Shown in pieces: positions 40,872 to 50,395 of a stretch of 64,000 bases of DNA; positions within the stretch are counted from its first letter, which is position 1; each line of letters starts with the position of its first letter. The translations under genes were made by a program, and so were the position numbers. Origin of the DNA: JBAXQQ01 sp037131695 (lineage in GTDB: Bacteria; Armatimonadota; Hebobacteria; CAIYQO01); assembly GCA_964638715.1 (NCBI GenBank), contig CAZWZF010000013.1, positions 1 through 64,000 of the forward strand, read 5' to 3'. The notes under the pieces were generated by a model. It saw only the letters and a list, made by a program, of their open reading frames with translations. It made no database searches and had not been told where the DNA came from.

Positions 40872-42842
40872 ATGAAACAATTGTTTCGACTATCCCGATT
40901 AGTGGGAATTATGCTGGTTCTGGAAATGATAGCTTCGCATATTTACGCCCAGGATGCAATTGACCCGAAGGTGATTAAGAAAAACACCAGGGTCAGTAAT
41001 ATTTCAGAAACAGATGTTATGTTGGCAGATGCCCGTCCTGATAAACTTTTTTACCAGACTGGTGAGAAAGTTAATGGTGCGGTTACTATTTCTAATCCGA
41101 CAAAAGAGGCGAAAGCCGTACAGGTACGCGCCTGGTTGGAGCAGGGATTAGATAATAAAGCGGTCATACAAACCAAAGATGTTGCCATGACACCCAATAG
41201 TTCGCAAGTGATTGTTTTCACCTGGGAAGCAAAAGATATTGTGATGTATGGACAATCATTGAATGTGGAATTGCTGACGGATGGCAAAGTGTTAGCCACC
41301 GGCGGCGATTGTTTCAGCAGTGCAAGCAACGTATGGCGGGTTGGCTTAGCCGGATCGCATCCGGTGGCATGGACAGCAGAGCATGTGAAAGATAATGCCG
41401 GTATAGAGCGCAGCGTCGATAATTTTCGCGATAATTATATTAACACATTTGAAAAGTTTTTTTGGGCACCGGATGATTTCGCCAATATGACACCGGACAA
41501 GCCGGAATGGTATTCCGGTCAGGCTCGTTACCATGAGAATCTTGAACGTCTTAAACACATGTGTGATTACGGGAACAAGATTGGGGTGTTACCAACTACT
41601 TATGGCAAGAGCATTGGCAGTGGTACTGCCGCCCGAGATTTTATCCGGGCCAGTCCTGAGATGGTATGGGGATATGGCGGAGTAATGTCCTTTATTCCTG
41701 ATACTGAAGAATTGGCAAAATGGGATATTGTACCTGAAAAACCGTGGCAATCCACCGCATGGGCCAACTACAATATGAATGACCCGGCAGTAGTTCAGCA
41801 TGGCATAAATCAAATAATTGCCTCATCAAAACAATTCGGCTGGGCCGGGGTTCGATTTGACGGGCATTTTCAAGCGAGAACGGGCAAAAATCGCGTTGGC
41901 GATAAAATAGTTGATTTTTCTGCTGATGATGCTGACAAACAGACAGCGGCAAACCAGAAAACGCTGAAAGAACAAACATTAAAAGTTTTCCCAAATTATG
42001 TATTTGGTTATAACTTTGCCAATTGCACCCTTGACCAGCGATTTCAATCCAACCTTCGTGAATCAATCGAGTTGTGCCGTGGCGGCGGGCATATCATGGA
42101 CGAATATGCAAAGCAGAATGATGGTAGCAACCACCCCTATCGCAAGTGGGCAGATTTCAGTGAATTGATGGTTAAACAAACCGAGCAGGTACGTCGTCTG
42201 GGCGGCGAATTATTCCCGATGGTTGCCGGCGGACAGGTTGGCATGTACCAGACTATATTTACATTGTCGGCAGGCGCGCATCCTAACAATAATTACATAC
42301 CCCGAAATTTATCCCGTTTTGCCACTCGATATGGTGAATTACTATGGAAAGAAAAAACTCGCTATATCTGGAATCCGCTGGGGATGGTTGTTATTACTCC
42401 CGGTGTCATGTGGGAGAACTATGTGCGCGAACAGCAAATTGATAAAGATCACAAAAGATTGGTTATACACATGATAAATCCTCCATTGCAGGATACCGCG
42501 ACAGAAACCGCGCGACTGGAGAAAGAAATCAACACGCGTCAGCAAAGATGGTGGCAGATAAAAATGGACGCTGATAAGAAAAAAATTAAGCCTGATTTCA
42601 CAGAACTGGATAAATTGCCGCCGATTCAACTGGAACCAGCACCGCAAAAAAATATACCTGTCAGGATAGTGCCGGAAGCATTTGACGGAAAGTGGGATGC
42701 AACCAGGGTATTATTGCTCTCTGCAGATGATGGATCAAAAACTGAATTAAAAATGGATAAATCTGACCCGTATTTCTGGGAAACAGTAGTGCCAAGTTTA
42801 AAATATTGGTCGATATTAGTAATAGAAATGGAGAAAAAATAA
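40872..42842 (+). CDS. Secreted GH66-like TIM-barrel glycosidase
   Basis: A signal peptide (about 1-26, ending SHIYAQD) and an Ig-like beta domain (about 50-145, KLFYQTGEKVNGAVTISNPT) precede a barrel that resembles GH66 dextranase / cycloisomaltooligosaccharide glucanotransferase. It has GWAGVRFDGHF with candidate nucleophile Asp330, and CRGGGHIMDEYAKQ with candidate acid/base Glu411. The same two motifs occur in the 1493-aa protein at 52479-56960 (Asp495, Glu573). Family assignment is by motif order only, so another clan of TIM-barrel enzymes is possible. The stop codon overlaps the next start (TAATG), so the two genes are translated together. It is first of a plus-strand operon under an operator. 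Confidence 0.75.
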   Translation: MKQLFRLSRLVGIMLVLEMIASHIYAQDAIDPKVIKKNTRVSNISETDVMLADARPDKLFYQTGEKVNGAVTISNPTKEAKAVQVRAWLEQGLDNKAVIQTKDVAMTPNSSQVIVFTWEAKDIVMYGQSLNVELLTDGKVLATGGDCFSSASNVWRVGLAGSHPVAWTAEHVKDNAGIERSVDNFRDNYINTFEKFFWAPDDFANMTPDKPEWYSGQARYHENLERLKHMCDYGNKIGVLPTTYGKSIGSGTAARDFIRASPEMVWGYGGVMSFIPDTEELAKWDIVPEKPWQSTAWANYNMNDPAVVQHGINQIIASSKQFGWAGVRFDGHFQARTGKNRVGDKIVDFSADDADKQTAANQKTLKEQTLKVFPNYVFGYNFANCTLDQRFQSNLRESIELCRGGGHIMDEYAKQNDGSNHPYRKWADFSELMVKQTEQVRRLGGELFPMVAGGQVGMYQTIFTLSAGAHPNNNYIPRNLSRFATRYGELLWKEKTRYIWNPLGMVVITPGVMWENYVREQQIDKDHKRLVIHMINPPLQDTATETARLEKEINTRQQRWWQIKMDADKKKIKPDFTELDKLPPIQLEPAPQKNIPVRIVPEAFDGKWDATRVLLLSADDGSKTELKMDKSDPYFWETVVPSLKYWSILVIEMEKK

Positions 42843-44785
42843 TGTATAAAAATATTTCATTTACGATTTTAATATTAATGTTTCTAATATCTTTACCAAC
42901 TATTGGATTTGCGGCATCCATCAAGGCATTGCCGGATAACCCGAATATGATTGAAATGAAGAACGATTGGGTGACGGCTACTATCGATTTATCACGCGGT
43001 GCACGAGTGGCATCATACCTGTATAAAGGTTTTGAAAATCAGGATGTTGTGTTTGAATATGCCGCCGGTAATGGCGGGTTATTTAAAGATTTGTGGACTA
43101 TTCAGGGATGGCCGGGTGAGTTTGATAAACGACAATTCGAATCGCAGATAGTTAAGAACGAAAAGGATGAAGTGGTACTGAAAGTGTGGACCACGTCAAC
43201 AGGCAAGTTTAACAATATTCTAAAAGATACTTTATCTGATTTGTTATTGGTAAAGACTTTCACCCTGAAGCAAGGCGACCGCGCGCTTTATCTGAAAGTT
43301 GAAATTACCAATAAAGGCGACAAAGGAAAACGTCCGGCATACTGGTTCCAGAATGCCCTGGATTTTGACGGTGAACGAAAAAACAATCTTTACTGGCGCC
43401 CCACCCGACATGGCATTGATATGATTAGCCAGACCGTTAATTCCGAATATGGCTACTGGTATGTTGCCACCCCGCGCGCAGGTTGGCATGGTGTGACCAA
43501 TGCAAAATTAAAACGCGGTTTGATGTATCTGATGGATTACAACAGCACATTGCAGTTATACGATTGCTGTGCCGCAAATACTATTGAATGGATGTATAAC
43601 GACACCGCCATACCGGTTGGCAAAACATGGGTGACTGATATTACCATGATTCCGACAGAAGGATACGCCGGCTACCGACATGGCGACAAAGATATCGTCG
43701 CGCATTTTGAAACAGCGGAATCACCGGCGGGACTATTAATTGATCATGTTATATCCGCATCCAGTTCGCCTTTAAAAGATGTCACTGTTAAGACGAAAGT
43801 TATAGGCGCGAAAGATAAATGGGAAGTTGACGCGCCGTCTATCACCGTACCTGAATTAAGTTTTTCGCCATTGCAGCGACAGGTAACAGTCACCGGGATT
43901 GGCGCGATGCCGTGTGTAGTGCAGGTGACCGTAAGCGGTACTGATACACTTGGTAAAAACAAGACTGTATTTTATGAAGATTATTTTGGCGGCAAGGTTG
44001 GCCGAAATCTTAATTTAGAGATGCTGCAGCCATATTATGAGTTTACCGCACCACCCAAGGTTATTCAATATCTGAAACCTGATGTCATAAAACTCCAGCA
44101 AAATGCCAAACCGCGGATATTATTCGTTCGCGGATTATGGTCAGATTTTCAGGGTGTTGATGAAGCCATTAAGAAAATGGGTGATGTCGAAGTGGTAAAT
44201 GCCTGGATGAAACAAGCGGCCCTGGGTGAAACCCTGGGCAATTTCCCGGCGTCATACGAAGAATTATTATCATACAATGTCATCATTCTGGGCAATGTCA
44301 GTGGCGGCATGCTGGGTGACATCGGCCAGGAAATGCTGGCGGATTTTGCCCAGGCAGGCGGTGGTATTTTATTCCTGTCCGGCGATCGTACCTACGGCCA
44401 GTCCGGTTTCTCTAATCCGAATTTCACTCCATTGATTCCCGCAACTTTCAAAAGCGGTGGTGATTACGCCAAATTGCCAAAACCATCGGTCTTATTGGTA
44501 AAAAGCGAAAATCCGCTGGTAAAAGGTTTACAGTTCCCAGCGACTTCAATGGTTCTATACACTCATGATCTTGCCGATACGAAAGATTCAGTAACTCTGC
44601 TGGCATATAATGACGGTCGACCTGCGGCGATAGCAAGTGCGCCGGGAAAACCCAAAATGGTGCTGGTGACAGCACTTCCATTCGGCAAAGTTCCTGATGG
44701 ACAGTTGCTATATTACCAGGAACCAGTGTGGCATGATTTTCTTACCCATACATTGTCGTGGCTTGCAACCGGAGATAAAAAATAA
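42842..44785 (+). CDS. Secreted protein with mutarotase-like and GATase1-like domains
   Basis: After a signal peptide (about 1-24), residues 30-270 form a galactose-mutarotase-like beta-sandwich (MKNDWVTATIDLSRGARVAS, then AYWFQNALDFDG). The C-terminal 230 residues are a class I glutamine-amidotransferase-like domain of the non-catalytic sort often fused to glycosidases (KPRILFVRGLWSDF, then YNVIILGNVSGGMLGD and DFAQAGGGILFLSG). No catalytic cysteine triad is evident. The GATase-like segment recurs inside the 1493-aa protein at 52479. ATG 42842 overlaps the previous stop and has GGAG 8 nt upstream. It probably works as partner of the GH66-like protein before it. Confidence 0.72.
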   Translation: MYKNISFTILILMFLISLPTIGFAASIKALPDNPNMIEMKNDWVTATIDLSRGARVASYLYKGFENQDVVFEYAAGNGGLFKDLWTIQGWPGEFDKRQFESQIVKNEKDEVVLKVWTTSTGKFNNILKDTLSDLLLVKTFTLKQGDRALYLKVEITNKGDKGKRPAYWFQNALDFDGERKNNLYWRPTRHGIDMISQTVNSEYGYWYVATPRAGWHGVTNAKLKRGLMYLMDYNSTLQLYDCCAANTIEWMYNDTAIPVGKTWVTDITMIPTEGYAGYRHGDKDIVAHFETAESPAGLLIDHVISASSSPLKDVTVKTKVIGAKDKWEVDAPSITVPELSFSPLQRQVTVTGIGAMPCVVQVTVSGTDTLGKNKTVFYEDYFGGKVGRNLNLEMLQPYYEFTAPPKVIQYLKPDVIKLQQNAKPRILFVRGLWSDFQGVDEAIKKMGDVEVVNAWMKQAALGETLGNFPASYEELLSYNVIILGNVSGGMLGDIGQEMLADFAQAGGGILFLSGDRTYGQSGFSNPNFTPLIPATFKSGGDYAKLPKPSVLLVKSENPLVKGLQFPATSMVLYTHDLADTKDSVTLLAYNDGRPAAIASAPGKPKMVLVTALPFGKVPDGQLLYYQEPVWHDFLTHTLSWLATGDKK

Positions 44786-44786
44786 A

Positions 44787-47700
44787 ATGTCTAATAGATT
44801 ACTGATGACTGGTCAGACGCGTTCTGAAATGCAGGCGAAGTTCTGCAATCCATCGGAACCGTTGAGTACTTATTGGAAGCATTTTTTGCTGTTGGCACAG
44901 CAAAATCCTTTCTGGTTTTCATCATACAGCGTACTTGCTTTTGTTGTTACCGAGGAAGATATTTATCGTCAGCACGCTCGTGATTTATTTTTACGTTTCA
45001 CCCGGGAAAAAGATGCTGGCTTGCTGACGAAAGAAGTGCAGTTTCATACCCATACCGCGTCCGCGCCGCTGGGAAGAATGATGGCATTGTATGACTGGAT
45101 TGCGGATACTGATTTGCTGACCGCAGATGAAGATGCAGATTTTCGCGCCGCGGTGCTGGATTACGCGTCGCTGGTATCTATGCAGCAACTGCAGGGACGC
45201 GCCAGAAAGTTTGACAATCAAGTGTTTTCCAATGCCTTTGGTGCCGCGGTTACCGGTTATGTGCTGGGCATCAGCCGCGGCGACAGTCCTTTGGCGCAGC
45301 GATTATATGCTATCGGCATGGAATCGCTGCTGTATCAGTTTGGCAATTTGCCACCCGGTTGCTATTCCGGTGAAGGCAGCACTTACCACATGCAGGTGGT
45401 AATTCCATTATTTACCATGGCAGGTGCATTTGTAGAAGAAGTTACCGGTCTGCCGCTTTATCAGCGCGGGGTGTCACCGGCTTTCGTGCCGTTGCGTGAT
45501 TGGCTGGTGATGGCGCGTGATCTTGTCGGTCCCGGTGGTTTGCTGCCGGGTTGGGATGCCTACGGAGTCTATCATAGCCAAGTTCGTTCATACCTGGCAT
45601 ATCTGGCGTTGCGGGATAATGACATAGACGCATTGGCGCTAATCAGCGACGCGAATATGTGGTATTCATTTTCTCATATAGCCTGGGAATTTGATGACCG
45701 GATGTGGACGCTGGTATGGTGGCCGGAAAATATAGATTCCACAACTATTTGTCCGTTTTATCCGTGGATGAATAGCAGTTCTGTCGGCGCGTTGCAGCAT
45801 GCCGGCACTAAAACAAGGCTGGTGCAATATTGGGATGAATGCGGCGGTGGTGTGTATAACGGACGTGGCAATGTTAACCCAAATGCTATTGATTTACAGT
45901 CCGGTGGTTTGCCATTGCTGCTTGACGGTGCACCTGCTATTTCACCGGATTTTTTAAATATTGACCGTGAATCCATGCTGAATTATCTGCCTGCCGGAGT
46001 ATTGGATGGCTTGCGAAAAATGATGGGACAGCCTGATACAGCAGATGGGATAGACGCCGCTTTGCGGTATGCCATTTGCGGCAGTATCGGCGAGAGCAAT
46101 TCTCTGGTTATTGATGGCGAAAACTGGTATGTTCCGCTTCATCCCGCGGCGGGCAAAGGTCTGGCGCTTCATGATGCTGGCGGATTGCAGGTGATAGAGA
46201 GCGACGCGGTTGATTATTATCGCGACCGATATGATGTAACGCGCACAACCCGTATATCTGCCTTGATTGATGGACGAATAATATTGTCGCTGGATGATTG
46301 GATATCACAAACACCGCATAAATTAACCTGGCAAGCCTTTACATGGCCGGGAGCAATACAAAATGGCAATGCGATAAAGGCAGATATCGGCAGCCAGATG
46401 CAGCTTGATTTATTGCTCGGGCAAGCGGGGGAATGGGATTTAACTCAGGTGCCGGGTTACCCGAAATATCCAGTTAATGGCTCTACCCGCATAGAATATA
46501 ACTTGCCGAATGCCACGACAAAGTCGCGGGTTTTAATGGGAATGGTGATACAAAACAAGCTTGATACCGGCGTGGATATCTCGGATAAATGGGTATTAAC
46601 TACTGATTGCCATGAATGTAAGACTGTTGATTTATCATCATTTTATCTGACAGATAATTTGCCGTCAGGAAGTAATTTAACTTTTACCCGATCAATCAAT
46701 CTCTCAGAAAATGATGATAAAAATCTTTACTTGCGCATTAATTCCGCAACATTATCTATAAAATTAAATGTTAACGATATTGATGTTCCGCTATGTTACG
46801 AACAGCAAAATATGGAAATTCAAGGCGCAACCAGCGATTTCGCGCATATCTTTAATATTAGTTCGGCATGCCGCAATGGTGAAAACAAACTTATCTTAAC
46901 ATTGAACTCATTTCATGGTGAATCTATTCAGGGACCAATTACACTGCATCGAGTAGTCACGGTGAAAGAAGTTTCATTAACTCCTGTCGAAAAAAACCAG
47001 TGGCTTGTTGCTGTGGGTGCAGATAAATGTAACATTTTAATGGCAAACGAAAGCGGACGGGTGAATTGGCTATCTGGGCAGACTGACGCAAGACATGCTG
47101 TATATACCGCAAATGGCGAGTTGTCACTGGCGGGAGTATCTTCCGCTGATTTCCCGGAAATGAAAATATCTGTGAAATCCAACCTGCCGATAGACGTTGC
47201 TTTTACTGATAATTCTGTACGTTTCGGCATATTGCCGAACAATTCCAATGTAATAATCCGCATAGATAATGCCAAAATTGTCATTAACGCAACCGCGGTA
47301 TTGCAAATATCCAGTTCAGCAATTGGAAAAACATTGGCATGTCGCATGGGTGATGCCTGCGAGTGCATTGTTAATGGCAAAACAATGGGCAGACGTGGTG
47401 GTACTGGCGACCGATTAGTAGAATGGCAAATATCTGACACTTACAACGGCGCTGAAATAATTGTAGAGTCTGCTGATGATGTGTATAAACTAACGAATAG
47501 TCTGCCAACAGATTTAGATGATAGAATAATTTCATTGTTACAATCAAATGACTGGCGCATACAAATGGCAGCGGCAGACATTGCAGGAGTTTTTGATATT
47601 CAGACCGCTATACCGGAATTACTGCGGTTGCTTGCAGAAGAAGAAAACAAACCACCACATCCTCCGTTAATAAAAAGCTGGAGTTTCTCCAAGATGAACT

Positions 47701-48053
47701 CGGCTCTGGAAGATGGTGTGGATAAAACACCTGATTTAACCATTGACCCGGTAGAAGGCACCAAACGGTATCGGTTGAAACGCGCGTTGATTACCGCGTT
47801 GGGTCGCCTTGGTGATAAACAGGCTGTTGAACCACTTGAAAATATAATGGCGTGTGGTGATGATTTCTTCCCCGCTTTGGCGCAGGTGCCAATAGCATTA
47901 GCCCGGTTGGGGAGCGAAAGCAGTATTCCAATACTTGAAAATAACTGGGATTATGGTGAAGTTAATGTACGCATCCATGTCCATCTTGCGCATGAATATA
48001 TGACCGGCAAAATCAGTAAAACTGACTTTGAAAAGCAGGTAAACCCAGCGTAA
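44787..48053 (+). CDS. Heparinase II/III-like protein with C-terminal HEAT-type repeats
   Basis: The first 350 residues are a helical toroid (WKHFLLLAQQNPFWFSSYSV; GCYSGEGSTYHMQVVIPLF) and the middle is beta-sandwich, as in heparinase-like lyases (AGTKTRLVQYWDECGGGVYN lies where the active-site His/Asn strand is expected but without the usual His). From about 915 the protein has helical HEAT-type repeats (DDRIISLLQSNDWRIQMAAA; RALITALGRLGDKQAVEPLE). A lyase fused to HEAT repeats is unusual; the repeats suggest a protein partner. There is no signal peptide. ATG 44787 is 1 nt after the previous stop, with GGAGAT 10 nt upstream. Confidence 0.75.
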   Translation: MSNRLLMTGQTRSEMQAKFCNPSEPLSTYWKHFLLLAQQNPFWFSSYSVLAFVVTEEDIYRQHARDLFLRFTREKDAGLLTKEVQFHTHTASAPLGRMMALYDWIADTDLLTADEDADFRAAVLDYASLVSMQQLQGRARKFDNQVFSNAFGAAVTGYVLGISRGDSPLAQRLYAIGMESLLYQFGNLPPGCYSGEGSTYHMQVVIPLFTMAGAFVEEVTGLPLYQRGVSPAFVPLRDWLVMARDLVGPGGLLPGWDAYGVYHSQVRSYLAYLALRDNDIDALALISDANMWYSFSHIAWEFDDRMWTLVWWPENIDSTTICPFYPWMNSSSVGALQHAGTKTRLVQYWDECGGGVYNGRGNVNPNAIDLQSGGLPLLLDGAPAISPDFLNIDRESMLNYLPAGVLDGLRKMMGQPDTADGIDAALRYAICGSIGESNSLVIDGENWYVPLHPAAGKGLALHDAGGLQVIESDAVDYYRDRYDVTRTTRISALIDGRIILSLDDWISQTPHKLTWQAFTWPGAIQNGNAIKADIGSQMQLDLLLGQAGEWDLTQVPGYPKYPVNGSTRIEYNLPNATTKSRVLMGMVIQNKLDTGVDISDKWVLTTDCHECKTVDLSSFYLTDNLPSGSNLTFTRSINLSENDDKNLYLRINSATLSIKLNVNDIDVPLCYEQQNMEIQGATSDFAHIFNISSACRNGENKLILTLNSFHGESIQGPITLHRVVTVKEVSLTPVEKNQWLVAVGADKCNILMANESGRVNWLSGQTDARHAVYTANGELSLAGVSSADFPEMKISVKSNLPIDVAFTDNSVRFGILPNNSNVIIRIDNAKIVINATAVLQISSSAIGKTLACRMGDACECIVNGKTMGRRGGTGDRLVEWQISDTYNGAEIIVESADDVYKLTNSLPTDLDDRIISLLQSNDWRIQMAAADIAGVFDIQTAIPELLRLLAEEENKPPHPPLIKSWSFSKMNSALEDGVDKTPDLTIDPVEGTKRYRLKRALITALGRLGDKQAVEPLENIMACGDDFFPALAQVPIALARLGSESSIPILENNWDYGEVNVRIHVHLAHEYMTGKISKTDFEKQVNPA

Positions 48054-48415
48054 GTTATGATAGAGCATTCGCTTTTCAAATAGAACTTTACTTAAGTATG
48101 GTCGCTGAGCCTGTTGAAGTGACATTAAATGAAAGCCTTGATATAAGAGGAGATTGCAAAACGTGCTAATTATATAATCAACCAAACCACCCCCTACCCC
48201 CTCCTTGTCAAGGAGGGGAGTTATGGTAGTTACTTGATAAAATAATGGCTTTTTAATAATTAAAACCTTCATTTTTAAACTCCCCTCCTTAACAAGGAGG
48301 GGTGGCCGAAGGTCGGGGTGGTTTTCGACTACCACAAGACTGATACCTAAACATTAAAAAAATCAGGTTTTATAAGAGCCTGATATAAGTTAATCATTTA
48401 ATTTGAGGTGTTATT
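48054..48415. other. Gene-free spacer filled with repeats
   Basis: It holds a partial copy of the TTCGACAAGTTCAG-type repeat with its trailing sequence (about 48096-48142), a MITE-like element (48184-48324), and a small hairpin ATCAGG/CCTGAT (48361-48382) upstream of the GH20-like gene. I see no coding remnant; a GGAGAT followed by GTG and a stop at 48150-48176 might be a gene start cut by the MITE-like element. Confidence 0.5.
48184..48324. repeat. MITE-like element with long terminal inverted repeats
   Basis: Left arm (48184-48231, AAACCACCCCCTACCCCCTC then a small CTCCTTG/CAAGGAG hairpin and GGGGAGTT) pairs with the right arm (48278-48324, AACTCCCCTCC, AAGGAGGGG, and GGGGTGGTTT). About 45 bp of AT-rich sequence lies between. 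It codes for no protein. This repeat type is found between genes in many environmental bacteria. Confidence 0.75.
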
Positions 48416-50395
48416 ATGAATGAAAAACCTGTATATGAAATATCTCGTACAGATATTGTTCCTGAACTTGACGGGTGGCTGCAATCACCATGTTGGCAAA
48501 CAGCAAAATGGGTAGAGCGTTTTCTTGCAATGGATACCTGGCAACCAGGTAAACCAGTTGCGGCAGCACTGTTGTGGGACAATGACTATCTGTATGTCGG
48601 CATTAAAATCAGCGAACCACAAATGGGGATGCTGCATACCGGTAATCTGCCAATTCGCGCTGATGATATTATTGAATTATATCTTGATGTCAATGGAACC
48701 GGACAGGAACATTTTGTATTGAGCATTAACGCGTTGGGCGAAATTACCGCGGATAAATGGCTGATAGATAATCCCGGTTGGGGAACACGGCATCCATTCA
48801 TATTAAACAATGTTAAATGCGTCTCGAAATTAACAGGCAGCGGTTGGCAAATAGAGTTGGCCGTTCCATTTAACGCGCTTAATATCACCGCGCCGAAAAC
48901 GAACGAAAACTGGCATGTAAATATCTGCCGAATTGACCACTCAGCTTATCAATGGAGTTTCTGGGCACCTGCCGACCCGGTTGAACACAGTTATGAAATA
49001 TTGACCGTTGTTCAATTTTCAGATAATACAAATGAAATGCCGGCAAATATTGAAAATAAGCCGGAATGGCCGCAACAACCGCGGTTTGCCATGCGTGGTT
49101 TCATGTATGATACCAGCCGCGGATCAATGATTTACACCCCGGAATACTGGATACAGCGATTCCCGTGGCTAAAAGAACAGGGGTTCAACACCTTTCTGCT
49201 TTATTTTGAAAATCATCTAAGTTATGAAAAGCATCATGCTTTTGCACCGCCGGGTTCATGGACACTTCAGGATTTAACTGATGTCCAGAAAGCGGGATTG
49301 GAATATGGCATCGATGTAATACCGGCCCAGACATCCATCGGTCATTGCACCGGCATCCTCACTCACCCGGAATACGCGGAAATGGCAGAAGAAGGCAGTG
49401 ACAGTTACCAGTTTTGTACTTCGCATCCAAAAAGCTTGCAGGTATTAACGGAAATATTTGATGAATTGGCGTCAAAATCGCAATCGCCATATATCAGTAT
49501 CAACGCTGACGAATCCGCGTATCTCGGTCTTTGCCCGCGCTGCCAATCGGCCTTCCCCGGATGGTCAAAAGGAAAGATTTTCCAGCACCACATAATGCCG
49601 ATATATGATGTTATAAAATCCCACGGCAAGCGAATGATGATGTGGGATGATATGTTATGGCTATATCCTGAAGCCGTAGAAGGCTTGCCGCGCGATATTA
49701 TTTTACTTGATTGGCATTACAGCCAGCATCGCCGCTACCCATCTATAGACCATTGGCGGTCTTTAGGATTTGATGTGATTGTTTGCCCGGGAATGTATGC
49801 GGTGGAAAACGCTTTTTGGATTGCCGACCATGGCGTGGAAAGCGGAGCTATGGGCATTATCAATACCTTGTGGGAAGACCACAGCCTGCCGATTGGCAGT
49901 CGCTGGCAGCATTTTATGGCGACATCATGGGCGGCGCACGCACCTGTACCGTCTGATATAAATAATTGGTACGCACAAGCCGGCGAGAAGCTATTTGGCG
50001 CGGGTGGTGAACGTATCGGCCATTCGCTGGCAGCCCAGGATAATCTGAAGCGCACCGGACATCCTGTATCAACACCTATGTTAGAATGGAAGGCAATATG
50101 CCAGGCAATCGATGAAGCACAACAACTGTTGAATACCTGCAATATCAGTGGTATTAACAAAGAATTGCTGGAAGAATTTATTTATTCACGGCGTTTAATG
50201 GCATTACAGACACAGGTTGAAACAAACAGTAAATTAAACCCAAAAACTCGCTTGGAAATAGAAACAGAAATGGCGATATTGCGAAACGAAGGTTTATCAC
50301 GTTGGGAAAAACAATGCCGTGTACCATCACAAAAACCGGCATTTCTGGAAAGATATACCGCAATCGAAAATGAATTGGTGAAAAAAGATGAATAA
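48416..50395 (+). CDS. CBM9-like plus GH20-like glycosidase
   Basis: Residues 1-200 form a CBM9/DOMON-type beta-sandwich (VPELDGWLQSPCWQTAKWV; WDNDYLYVGIKISEPQ). Residues about 215-560 form a TIM barrel whose YISINADESAYLGLCPRC resembles the catalytic Asp-Glu pair of GH20 beta-N-acetylhexosaminidases and whose HGKRMMMWDDMLW matches the following conserved strand. The final 100 residues are helical. A GH20-like hexosaminidase or related beta-glycosidase is inferred; the Asp-Glu pair in INADESAY sits as in the family but the Gly-Gly before it is lacking. No signal peptide. GAGGTG precedes the ATG. It overlaps the next gene by 8 nt. Confidence 0.75.
   Translation: MNEKPVYEISRTDIVPELDGWLQSPCWQTAKWVERFLAMDTWQPGKPVAAALLWDNDYLYVGIKISEPQMGMLHTGNLPIRADDIIELYLDVNGTGQEHFVLSINALGEITADKWLIDNPGWGTRHPFILNNVKCVSKLTGSGWQIELAVPFNALNITAPKTNENWHVNICRIDHSAYQWSFWAPADPVEHSYEILTVVQFSDNTNEMPANIENKPEWPQQPRFAMRGFMYDTSRGSMIYTPEYWIQRFPWLKEQGFNTFLLYFENHLSYEKHHAFAPPGSWTLQDLTDVQKAGLEYGIDVIPAQTSIGHCTGILTHPEYAEMAEEGSDSYQFCTSHPKSLQVLTEIFDELASKSQSPYISINADESAYLGLCPRCQSAFPGWSKGKIFQHHIMPIYDVIKSHGKRMMMWDDMLWLYPEAVEGLPRDIILLDWHYSQHRRYPSIDHWRSLGFDVIVCPGMYAVENAFWIADHGVESGAMGIINTLWEDHSLPIGSRWQHFMATSWAAHAPVPSDINNWYAQAGEKLFGAGGERIGHSLAAQDNLKRTGHPVSTPMLEWKAICQAIDEAQQLLNTCNISGINKELLEEFIYSRRLMALQTQVETNSKLNPKTRLEIETEMAILRNEGLSRWEKQCRVPSQKPAFLERYTAIENELVKKDE

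Noticed and set aside
47898..48335. Minus-strand open frame of 145 codons across the MITE-like element
   Set aside because: It starts within the repeat and continues antisense to the heparinase-HEAT gene; no ribosome binding site or protein-like motifs.
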